6,863 nucleotides of DNA. Source: Dehalococcoidia bacterium (GTDB lineage: Bacteria; Chloroflexota; Dehalococcoidia; Bin125). The notes under the pieces are model-generated. The model was not told the origin of the DNA and searched no databases. It saw only the letters and a list, made by a program, of their open reading frames with translations. A program made the translations under genes and the position numbers. The stretch lies in NCBI GenBank assembly GCA_007571275.1, contig RKRS01000209.1, positions 1 through 6,863 on the forward strand, in the 5' to 3' direction. Shown one piece after another: positions 1 through 5,629 of the stretch. Position 1 is the stretch's first letter. Each line of letters starts with the position of its first letter.

Positions 1-286
1 CACCAGGGGTCAATCCGGGCAGAACAACGCGCAGGTTGTCTGGCAACCGTTGCGAGGGGGTCGCCCAAATGACGACAGCGGGCGGCGTACCACTCGGATC
101 GTGAGTAAATGTCAAGTCGTCGGGCAGTGGTATGCCAGGCAGCAGCCGACGATGCTCGCGAGCAGCTGAGAGCTCTGCAGCCTCGGCAGCCGTCCGACAC
201 AAAACGACCGCGTCATTGCTCGCTCGGTCGACGCATGACGCCAGAGTGCAGCCCCAGGATGTCGCGCCGACCACCATGACTCTCAC
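1..286 (-). CDS. gpsA: Glycerol-3-phosphate dehydrogenase [NAD(P)+], N-terminal part (runs off the window)
   Basis: GpsA reduces dihydroxyacetone phosphate to sn-glycerol-3-phosphate in the cytoplasm, supplying the backbone for phospholipids. Only the first 95 codons are in the window. I translated them by hand from GTG at 286. The product begins MRVMVVGATSWGCTLA, which aligns residue for residue with the family's nucleotide-binding start (MKIAVIGAGSWGTALA type). Further on are REHRRLLPGIPLP (about 44-55), the family's R-x-x-LPGI-x-LP segment, and ATPSQ (75-79), the counterpart of AVPSQ. The GTG start is chosen because it gives this exact alignment and has GGAGA 8 bases upstream (295-299). 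An in-frame ATG at 277 would cut into the first beta strand. The start overlaps the plsY stop by 4 bases (GTGA), so the two genes are probably translationally coupled, which suits GpsA feeding substrate to PlsY. One oddity is that the middle glycine of the GxGxxG motif is threonine (residue 9). The catalytic domain is not visible. Confidence 0.92.
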   Translation of the reverse strand, partial: MRVMVVGATSWGCTLASCVDRASNDAVVLCRTAAEAAELSAAREHRRLLPGIPLPDDLTFTHDPSGTPPAVVIWATPSQRLPDNLRVVLPGLTPG

Positions 287-900
287 GTTGCCGATCTCCG
301 CATCGACAGCACCCGCTCAGTACCTGCGGCGATCCGCTCAACGTTGTCCTTGTGCCCGGCGACCACCAGCGCCCAGGTACCTACGGCAAACCCGATGTAC
401 GCGTCCGGCGCGCCGCCATAGGCGGCCAACAGAGCGATCCCAATCGCTGCGGAGGTCGCCCCAGTCAGCGTTGCCAGCGACATCACCTTAATCCCCAGCA
501 GAATGGGCAGGGCTGAGCCCAATGCAAACAGGGCGCCCATCGGCATAATCGCGATCATTGCGCCCATAGCGGTCGCTGCTCCCCGACCTCCACGAAAACC
601 TGCGTACAGCGGAAATTGATGTCCGACCACTGCGGCCAATCCACCGATCACTTCACCGGTCGGACTGTTCCAGACGGCCATGACAATCAAAATTGGCAGC
701 GCGCCTTTCACGGCGTCAAGGATCAGTACCGTGACCGACCAGCGCAGGCCCAGCGTGCGGAAGGTGTTGGTCGCTCCAGTGCGCCCGCTACCCGACTGAC
801 GAATGTCGCCGCCGCCTCGCCACCTGCCGATCCACAGTCCGGTTGGAATCGAGCCCAGCAGATAGCCAATCACGCCACCGACGATCCATGCCTCAATCAC
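283..900 (-). CDS. plsY: Acyl-phosphate:glycerol-3-phosphate acyltransferase
   Basis: PlsY is an integral membrane enzyme that moves an acyl group from acyl-phosphate to position 1 of glycerol-3-phosphate, the first step of phosphatidic-acid synthesis in bacteria using the PlsX/PlsY route. The 205-residue product has the usual family length and a pattern of several hydrophobic segments. Family motifs appear in order: GSIPTG (16-21), DIR (32-34), a GSG-x-x-GATN loop (37-45), LDAVKG (61-66), GHQFPLYAGFRGGRGAAT (93-110), and GHKDN with GTE (182-195), which carries the conserved His, Asn and Glu. The start is GTG at 900, preceded by GGAGG 8 bases away. The frame stays open to 1206, but that part lies inside der and does not resemble PlsY. 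The start overlaps the end of der by 8 bases, and the stop overlaps the gpsA start by 4. Two substitutions stand out: the usual GSGN is GSGR, and the usual GGKG is GGRG. Confidence 0.95.
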   Translation of the reverse strand: MIEAWIVGGVIGYLLGSIPTGLWIGRWRGGGDIRQSGSGRTGATNTFRTLGLRWSVTVLILDAVKGALPILIVMAVWNSPTGEVIGGLAAVVGHQFPLYAGFRGGRGAATAMGAMIAIMPMGALFALGSALPILLGIKVMSLATLTGATSAAIGIALLAAYGGAPDAYIGFAVGTWALVVAGHKDNVERIAAGTERVLSMRRSAT

Positions 901-2314
901 GACGTCGGCCTCCGTCGTTCGATTCTGAAGGTTCCCGCCCACGCAAGACGCAGCGTAGCGGCGTACCCTCGAAACCAAAGCTGCGTCGGATTCGGCCGAG
1001 CAGGAACCGTTCGTATGAGAAATGCACGGCGTCTGGATAATTGACGAAAAACGTAAAGGTTGGCGGCGCCGCTTCGGTCTGGACCCCGTAGTAAAAGCGA
1101 ATCCGTTTGCCTCGATAGGTCGCCGGCGGGCGCTCCACTTGCGCCTGGCGCAGCATCGCGTTGAGTCGCGGAGTAGGCACGCGTTGACGCCGCGCCTCGG
1201 CGACATGCAACGCCGCCGCGACCACGCTGTCCACTGACGCGCCCGTCAACGCCGACACCCAGACGATCGGCGCCCAGCTGACAAATCGCGCCCGGCCCGC
1301 CAGCTGACGCTCGCGGCTGTTGCGCATGCCCGACTCAGCGTCGACCAGATCGGATTTATTCATCACGATCACGATGCCTGCGCCATCATCCATCGCCATA
1401 CCCAACACATGCAGATCCTGTGAGGTCACCCCTTCATGAGCGTCGATTACCACCGCCGAGACATCCGCGCGTCGGACCGCTGCCCCCGCGCGTCGGACCG
1501 AGGCGCGCTCGATCCCGGGCGCGACCCGTCCGCGGCGACGAATACCGGCAGTGTCGACCAGTGATACTCGTTCGCCATCGAAACTCAACAGTGTGTCTAC
1601 GGCGTCACGCGTGGTCCCCGGCACTTCTGAGACGATCATCCGCTCATCACGCAGCAGCGCGTTGACGAGCGACGACTTGCCAACATTTGGTCGACCGACA
1701 ATTGCGAGTCGACAGGCGACCTCGTCCGACTGCATCGGCTCCGCGACCGCCAGTCCCGCTGTGACCCGATCGAGCAGGTCGTCAATCCAGCGACCGTGGT
1801 GCGCGGAGATGGCGACCGGATCACCAAGTCCAAGTCCGAAAAACTGCGACGCCTCCGAGGCCAGTACATCGTTGTCGGCCTTGTTTGCGCATACGGTGAC
1901 TGGCTGAACCGCTTCCCGCAACAGCGCAGCGACATCCTCATCCGCCGGTAACGGCCCGGCCTGAACGTCCACCACCAGGACAATCGCGTCTGCTTCCGAT
2001 ATCGCTTGCTCCACCTGTTCAGCTACCGAATCAGCGAACGGGCCGGTCAGTTGTTCACCAAGCAGTCCGCCCGTGTCGATCACTGAAAACTGCTGACCGC
2101 GCCATTCAGTGGTCGCGTAATTGCGATCTCGCGTCGTGCCTGGCTCGCCGCGCACAATCGCCTGCCGACGGCGAACCAGGCGATTGAACAGCGTGGATTT
2201 GCCAACGTTTGGTCGACCGACAATCGCCACGGTCGGCAGCGCATTGCCGGGCAGCTTGCGCACCTCAACCAGGGGCGGTTCGCTCGCCAGGTCAGCGGCG
2301 AGTTCATCACTCAC
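893..2314 (-). CDS. der: Ribosome biogenesis GTPase Der (EngA)
   Basis: Der is a tandem-GTPase protein that binds the 50S subunit during its assembly and is essential in many bacteria. With the start chosen here it has 473 residues. GTPase domain 1 shows GRPNVGKS (33-40), PGTTRD (58-63), DTGG (80-83), NKAD (144-147) and SA (170-171). GTPase domain 2 shows GRPNVGKS (207-214), PGTTRD (232-237), DTAG (254-257), NKSD (319-322) and SAL (354-356). The C-terminal KH-like domain covers about 376-462, with the RIRFYYGVQTE strand at 404-414. All nucleotide-binding motifs are intact in both domains. The start is GTG at 2314, with GGAGG 9 bases upstream. The ATG at 2323 directly abuts that GGAGG, the GTG at 2320 is only 3 bases from it, and the GTG at 2347 has no Shine-Dalgarno sequence. 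The N-terminus carries about 27 residues before the first GTPase strand. The gene overlaps the YbbR gene by 8 bases (GTGAGTGA) and plsY by 8. Two nucleotide repeats inside it are listed separately. Confidence 0.97.
   Translation of the reverse strand: MSDELAADLASEPPLVEVRKLPGNALPTVAIVGRPNVGKSTLFNRLVRRRQAIVRGEPGTTRDRNYATTEWRGQQFSVIDTGGLLGEQLTGPFADSVAEQVEQAISEADAIVLVVDVQAGPLPADEDVAALLREAVQPVTVCANKADNDVLASEASQFFGLGLGDPVAISAHHGRWIDDLLDRVTAGLAVAEPMQSDEVACRLAIVGRPNVGKSSLVNALLRDERMIVSEVPGTTRDAVDTLLSFDGERVSLVDTAGIRRRGRVAPGIERASVRRAGAAVRRADVSAVVIDAHEGVTSQDLHVLGMAMDDGAGIVIVMNKSDLVDAESGMRNSRERQLAGRARFVSWAPIVWVSALTGASVDSVVAAALHVAEARRQRVPTPRLNAMLRQAQVERPPATYRGKRIRFYYGVQTEAAPPTFTFFVNYPDAVHFSYERFLLGRIRRSFGFEGTPLRCVLRGREPSESNDGGRRRD
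909..913 (-). promoter_or_regulatory. Ribosome binding site of plsY (decides the GTG start)
   Basis: GGAGG on the minus strand, 8 bases before GTG at 900. It lies inside the last codons of der. It fixes the plsY start at 900 rather than at any of the upstream possibilities in the open frame that extends to 1206. Confidence 0.75.
1465..1500. repeat. 15-base perfect direct repeat inside der
   Basis: CCGCGCGTCGGACCG occurs at 1465-1479 and again at 1486-1500, 21 bases apart start to start, which is exactly seven codons. On the coding strand both copies encode Val-Arg-Arg-Ala (residues 273-276 and 280-283), just after the DTAG motif of the second GTPase domain. The reading frame is preserved. 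Confidence 0.8.
1677..2227. repeat. Pair of near-identical 29-base P-loop repeats in der
   Basis: Positions 1677-1705 and 2199-2227 match over 29 bases with two differences, both at third codon positions. They encode the A-I-V-GRPNVGK segment of the second and first GTPase domains. Similar protein sequence is expected, but the codon choice is also the same (GGT CGA CCA in both copies). Confidence 0.85.
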
Positions 2315-3611
2315 GTTCACCATCCTCCGAAGTGGCCGGTTCCTCACTCAGCGGTTGGCCGTCCTGACTCTCTTGTTCCTCATCCGGCTCCGATGGCTGT
2401 GGCTGAGGAATCGACGTCAAGGCGACGGTCACCTGCGAAGGTTCGAGTTCCACCAGTTCGATGCCCTGTGGAGGAACCCAGCGGAGATCAATGCGGTGTC
2501 GCCCGGCCGGATAATCAGCGAGACTCACCTGGATCGGACCTAACGGTCCCTCCAGCTCCGAGAGTAGGGCCATCGGACCGCGCAGCGTGACTCGGGCTGT
2601 CAGCGGAGATGCATAAGTCAACTCGAGCGAACTGCTGATACCAACCAGCTCCACGCTGATCGGTAGTTGTACAGAGGTAAACACCGGTTCGATCACCACA
2701 GATACGCGCGTAGAAGTCGCGGAATCGCCAGCTGGGGCAGCGCCCTCGGCAAACATCAACTCTGCCTGCGTCATGAAATCGCTCTCCCGACCGCTCACGT
2801 CAATCAGTTGCGTCAGAACCCTGATCTCATCGCCAAGCCCTTCCACCGACACGAGCACATCGACTGTCGCAGGAGTCGCCCGCACCGTTCGCACTCGATA
2901 TCCCTCGGCTGGGGTACCGCTGATGTTCGGCAGGATGGAAGCGCTTCGCCGAAAGACTTCCTGCTCAATCGGTACTCGTGCCTCTGCGAAGCGTGGATTC
3001 ACCACCACCTGCGTGACCGTGCCGCCGGCCGCAGTTCTCGCTTCCAGCGTGACATCTCGCTCGACCGAGACCGTCGCGCCGCCCAAATCGAGCCGCGCCA
3101 CGACCAATTCCACCGCTTCAACTTCCGATGCGATGCCAGAAACGACTGCCGTCTCGGGAAACACTTCAGGTGTTCCGACGCGAAATCCGAGCGGAGGTGG
3201 ATTGGATGGTTCGACGACAACCGGAACCTCGCGTTCCACTGTCTCCTGCAAGATCACCACGGCCGTTTCCGGTTGCACCGCGCGGACACGCACCTCGCCC
3301 TCGAGCGTCTCTACCCGAACCGGCAGGCTGTGTCGCCCCGCCACCCGATTACGAAGCGACACGCTGGCTCGGAAATGTTCAGGGCGCGCCGCCGCGACCT
3401 CTGCCTCGCGACCGACCACCGTCACAGTCACTGGCAACGGATCTCCAACAACAACCAGATCGGAGCCAAGCTCCTGGGCTTCGACCGGCAAGCTGAATCC
3501 CAGCCGCGATTCGATCTCCCGACTTTCCGCATCAGCAATGACGAACCAGACGACCAACGCGAGGACCGCCACCGTGATCAACAGAATCGTTTCCTGTGCG
3601 GCGCGTCGCAC
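2307..3611 (-). CDS. cdaR: YbbR-domain protein, likely regulator of CdaA (CdaR-like)
   Basis: In Firmicutes the YbbR protein encoded next to cdaA (CdaR) interacts with the cyclase and modulates c-di-AMP synthesis; the role here is inferred from domain type and position. The 434-residue product has a short N-terminus, one membrane helix (about 8-26), and then a long extracytoplasmic region. That region is rich in beta-type alternation and divides into about four YbbR-like repeats (roughly 37-122, 125-215, 216-307 and 312-400). Each repeat has the pattern of a VxVxV strand, a P-x-x-V-x-V/L segment and a closing V-x-V strand. Four repeats match the Bacillus CdaR arrangement. A Pro/Glu/Ser-rich tail (401-434) follows. 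The start is GTG at 3611, immediately after the cdaA stop (TGAGTG), with only a weak GGGA upstream, so translation probably depends on ribosomes finishing cdaA. The gene ends inside der with an 8-base overlap. The symbol is assigned by analogy. Confidence 0.85.
   Translation of the reverse strand: MRRAAQETILLITVAVLALVVWFVIADAESREIESRLGFSLPVEAQELGSDLVVVGDPLPVTVTVVGREAEVAAARPEHFRASVSLRNRVAGRHSLPVRVETLEGEVRVRAVQPETAVVILQETVEREVPVVVEPSNPPPLGFRVGTPEVFPETAVVSGIASEVEAVELVVARLDLGGATVSVERDVTLEARTAAGGTVTQVVVNPRFAEARVPIEQEVFRRSASILPNISGTPAEGYRVRTVRATPATVDVLVSVEGLGDEIRVLTQLIDVSGRESDFMTQAELMFAEGAAPAGDSATSTRVSVVIEPVFTSVQLPISVELVGISSSLELTYASPLTARVTLRGPMALLSELEGPLGPIQVSLADYPAGRHRIDLRWVPPQGIELVELEPSQVTVALTSIPQPQPSEPDEEQESQDGQPLSEEPATSEDGERE
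2324..2328 (-). promoter_or_regulatory. Ribosome binding site of der (decides the GTG start)
   Basis: GGAGG on the minus strand, lying inside the last codons of the YbbR gene. Spacing to GTG at 2314 is 9 bases, which is normal. The same motif is too close to ATG 2323 (0 bases) and GTG 2320 (3 bases), so it argues for the shorter, 473-residue Der. Confidence 0.7.
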
Positions 3612-4520
3612 TCAGGATCCCGTCGCATCTCCGCTGGCCGGCGATGGCGTGCGCTGATGCCGCCCCAACGATCTGTCGATTAGCCAGGCGGCCAGGCGGT
3701 CGCTCCAGCGCCGTGAATGCAGATGCCTCGAGAGGGACGCCTCCAGCTCCGTCGCCGTCATGGGCGGGGACAACAGTCCACCGACCGCCAGAGAAATCGC
3801 GCCCGTCTCCTCTGAGATCACCACCGCGATCGCGTCTGTTTCCTCCGAGATGGTCAGCGCAGCGCGATGCCTGGTCCCCAAATGTCCACCGTGCTGGTCA
3901 ATGACCAGCCCACGGGAGGCGAAGTCCCCGGTCGACGTCGGAAGAATGACCGCGGCCGCGACCACTTCGAAGGGCCGCAGCAATACCGCCCCGTCGTGCA
4001 ACGGCGATCCCGGCCAGAAGATGCTCTCCAGCAGATCGATGGTCGGCTCAGCGCCCAGTCGAACCCCGGCTTCAGCCAACTCTTCCAACCCGGTATCGCG
4101 CTCAAAGACGAACAACCCGCCGTTGCCCTGCTCCGAGAGTCGGTGCGCGACGGTTGCTGTCACCGGGATCAGCGAGCGGTAGGGTTGCCACCTGCCACCC
4201 CAACGCTTCAGACCGCCAGCGCGCCCGACATGCTCAAACGTACGTCGAAGCTCGGGCTGGAAGACCAGCAGGACCACGATCAACAGGACCGCCAGCGCAT
4301 TGTCAACGATCCAGTCAAGGACGACCGAGTCGACGAGGCGACCGAGCACGGAAATGGCGACGACCACCAATACCATCCCGCGAATGACGGACATGGCGGT
4401 CGTGCCGCGCAGCAGGCGCAGACCCGCATAAAACACAATGGCGATGGCGGTCACTTCCAGCGCGTTGATCCAGCTGAAGTCGCTGAATGCTACTTCAATG
4501 TCGTTAACCAGACCATCCAC
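3612..4520 (-). CDS. cdaA: Diadenylate cyclase, membrane-bound CdaA type
   Basis: CdaA condenses two ATP into cyclic di-AMP, a second messenger tied to potassium and osmolyte balance and to envelope integrity. The 302-residue product starts with three predicted membrane helices (about 20-38, 47-68 and 70-88). A linker follows, and then the DAC catalytic domain (about 110-250). Visible signature residues are HDGA (175-178), with the DGA that binds ATP and metal, GTRHRAA (215-221), with the RHR motif, and SEETGAIS (236-243). All are intact, so the enzyme should be active. The topology separates it from DisA (no DNA-binding HhH domain) and from CdaS (which lacks the membrane helices). The start is GTG at 4520, with GAGG 8 bases upstream (4529-4532). 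The protein is about 30 residues longer than the Bacillus protein, with a basic, Ser/Pro-rich C-terminus. It abuts the YbbR gene with no gap. The next genes are der-plsY-gpsA, not the glmM usual in Firmicutes. Confidence 0.95.
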   Translation of the reverse strand: MDGLVNDIEVAFSDFSWINALEVTAIAIVFYAGLRLLRGTTAMSVIRGMVLVVVAISVLGRLVDSVVLDWIVDNALAVLLIVVLLVFQPELRRTFEHVGRAGGLKRWGGRWQPYRSLIPVTATVAHRLSEQGNGGLFVFERDTGLEELAEAGVRLGAEPTIDLLESIFWPGSPLHDGAVLLRPFEVVAAAVILPTSTGDFASRGLVIDQHGGHLGTRHRAALTISEETDAIAVVISEETGAISLAVGGLLSPPMTATELEASLSRHLHSRRWSDRLAAWLIDRSLGRHQRTPSPASGDATGS

Positions 4521-4605
4521 GACATTCGCCTCAGTGATCTTGCCAGTCGCTGCTCAGGGCCAGTCGTTCGCAATGCTAGGCGAGCGAACAAGAACACGCT
4601 GGTAA
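4521..4605 (-). promoter_or_regulatory. argF-cdaA spacer with direct and inverted repeats
   Basis: This 85-base gap is the only break in the minus-strand gene cluster. On the + strand it holds two copies of GCCAGTCG (4542-4549 and 4559-4566), 17 bases apart start to start. It also holds a 6-base inverted repeat, GTTCGC (4566-4571) and GCGAAC (4584-4589), with a 12-base loop. The cdaA ribosome binding site (GAGG) lies at 4529-4532. No convincing -35/-10 pair or poly-T terminator was found. It may hold a promoter or regulator site for cdaA, or may simply be a spacer inside a longer operon. Confidence 0.35.
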
Positions 4606-5517
4606 CTAGTCAAACAACCAGGCCAATAACGCCTGTTGGGCATGCAGACGATTTTCGGCCTGATCAAGCACCACCGACTGTGAGCCGTCCAGTACTTCGT
4701 CGGTGATCTCTTCTCCACGATGCGCCGGCAGGCAGTGCATCACCGTCGCGTTTGCCGATGCGTTGCCAACGAGTTCCGCATCGACCTGGTAGCCGCTGAA
4801 CGCTTCCAGGCGTTGCTTGGCCTCGAGCTCCTGGCCCATCGAGGTCCAGGTATCCGTGTACACCACATCGGCCCCTGAGACTCCCGCGACCGGGTCGGAC
4901 ATGAGCGTCACTGATCCACCGGATTCGGTCGCCCGACGCGTCGCCTCGGCAACGCTCGCGCTGTCGAGTTCGTACCCATTCGGTGACGCGAGCCGGACAT
5001 GCATCCCCTCGCCCGCAGCGGCAATCGCCAGCGACCTGGCGACGTTGTTGCCATCTCCGACGTACGCCAACGTCCGACCACTCGTACCGCCGTGCTCGCG
5101 GATGGTGAGAACATCGGCCAGCGCCTGACAGGGATGCTCCCAATCGCTCAGCGCATTCACGACCGGCACGCCTGACGATGCCGCGAGGCGCTCAAGGTTG
5201 CTCTGGTCAAATGTGCGGCAGATGATCAGATCGCAGTAGCGACCAGCCACACCGCCGACGTCTTCAGGAGACTCTCGCTCGCCCAGGCCAACCTCAGGCG
5301 GTGACAGATACAGTGCGCTCCCGCCCAGATTGGTCACGGCCAACTCAAATGACACCCGAGTCCTCAGTGAGGGTTTCTGAAAGATCAGCAGGGCGGTCTT
5401 ACCAGCCAACTCCGCACTCTGACGACGATCCTGACGCTTGGTCTCGAGTGCGCGATCCAGTACTTCGCTGATCTCAGACGCCGACAGGTCGTTGACCGTC
5501 AACACGGAGCGTGTCAT
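4606..5517 (-). CDS. argF: Ornithine carbamoyltransferase
   Basis: This enzyme joins carbamoyl phosphate to ornithine to make citrulline, the sixth step of arginine synthesis, in the cytoplasm. The 303-residue product is full length for the family. The carbamoyl-phosphate binding segment is FQKPSLRTRVSFE (46-58), with SLRTR where many relatives have STRTR; both forms are common. The conserved Arg after strand 3 is in ICRTF (99-103), and HPCQ is at 128-131. GDGNNVARS (154-162) and DTWTSMG (222-228) form the ornithine-binding side. HCLPAHRG (261-268) carries the catalytic Cys. The SMG loop supports ornithine as substrate rather than acetyl- or succinyl-ornithine. The start is ATG at 5517, with a GGAGAGG stretch about 10 bases upstream. 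The symbol could equally be argI or arcB, since no other arg genes are in view to separate biosynthetic from catabolic use. It lies divergent from comEA and 85 bases ahead of cdaA, so it could head the operon. Confidence 0.96.
   Translation of the reverse strand: MTRSVLTVNDLSASEISEVLDRALETKRQDRRQSAELAGKTALLIFQKPSLRTRVSFELAVTNLGGSALYLSPPEVGLGERESPEDVGGVAGRYCDLIICRTFDQSNLERLAASSGVPVVNALSDWEHPCQALADVLTIREHGGTSGRTLAYVGDGNNVARSLAIAAAGEGMHVRLASPNGYELDSASVAEATRRATESGGSVTLMSDPVAGVSGADVVYTDTWTSMGQELEAKQRLEAFSGYQVDAELVGNASANATVMHCLPAHRGEEITDEVLDGSQSVVLDQAENRLHAQQALLAWLFD
4615..4638 (-). other. Imperfect hairpin at the 3' end of argF
   Basis: In the argF transcript, CAACAGGC (4638-4631) can pair with GCCT-G-GTTG (4623-4615), with one bulged G and a 7-base loop. 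It lies in the last ten or so codons and is followed by only three T residues before the stop codon. It is too weak to call a terminator, but it is the only stem of note at the argF-cdaA boundary. Confidence 0.3.
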
Positions 5518-5629
5518 GACTCACCCGCCTCTCCCGCTCAACTTTACCCTTCACTGAATTCACGTTGCACATCTGGCCCAACTCATGTCTGATCGTCATG
5601 TTGCCCAATCCAAAGCAGCAGGAGCGGTG
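5518..5629. promoter_or_regulatory. Divergent intergenic region between argF and comEA
   Basis: These 112 bases separate two divergent genes, so promoters for both directions are expected here. Candidates are weak. For comEA there is TTGCAC (5565-5570), 17 bases before TCTGAT (5588-5593). For argF there is TAAAGT on the minus strand near 5540-5546, with no good -35. A TGAATTCA palindrome (5555-5562), with TTCA beside it (5550-5553), lies in the argF leader and loosely recalls ARG-box half-sites. The box assignments are guesses; the promoter role follows from gene orientation. Confidence 0.45.
5620..5624 (+). promoter_or_regulatory. Ribosome binding site of comEA (decides the start)
   Basis: AGGAG, 5 bases before ATG at 5630. 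The in-frame ATG at 5585 has no purine-rich sequence upstream. The 15 extra residues it would add (MSDRHVAQSKAAGAV) have no family counterpart that I recognise. Confidence 0.65.

Noticed and set aside
901..1206. Upstream extension of the plsY reading frame to 307 residues
   Set aside because: It lies wholly within der, has no PlsY-like or membrane character, and the GGAGG site with GTG at 900 gives the normal family length.
2315..2347. Earlier starts for der (ATG 2323, GTG 2320, GTG 2347)
   Set aside because: The GGAGG site is too close to the first two, and the last has no site. GTG 2314 has it at 9 bases.
2667..3683. Long plus-strand open frames (about 338 and 294 residues) opposite the YbbR gene
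   Set aside because: Low-complexity Arg/Ser/Thr-rich translations of the antisense strand with no recognisable domain. The minus-strand YbbR protein explains this stretch.
4585..4613. TTGACT on the minus strand (4613-4608) as a -35 box for cdaA
   Set aside because: No acceptable -10 hexamer lies 16-18 bases downstream, where the sequence reads TGTTCG.
3867..4706. Plus-strand open frame of 279 residues across cdaA and the argF end
   Set aside because: It is antisense to two clear genes, is Gln/Arg/Asp-rich, has no family resemblance and no ribosome binding site.
5585..5629. Earlier ATG for comEA at 5585
   Set aside because: No Shine-Dalgarno sequence precedes it, while ATG 5630 has AGGAG at a normal distance.
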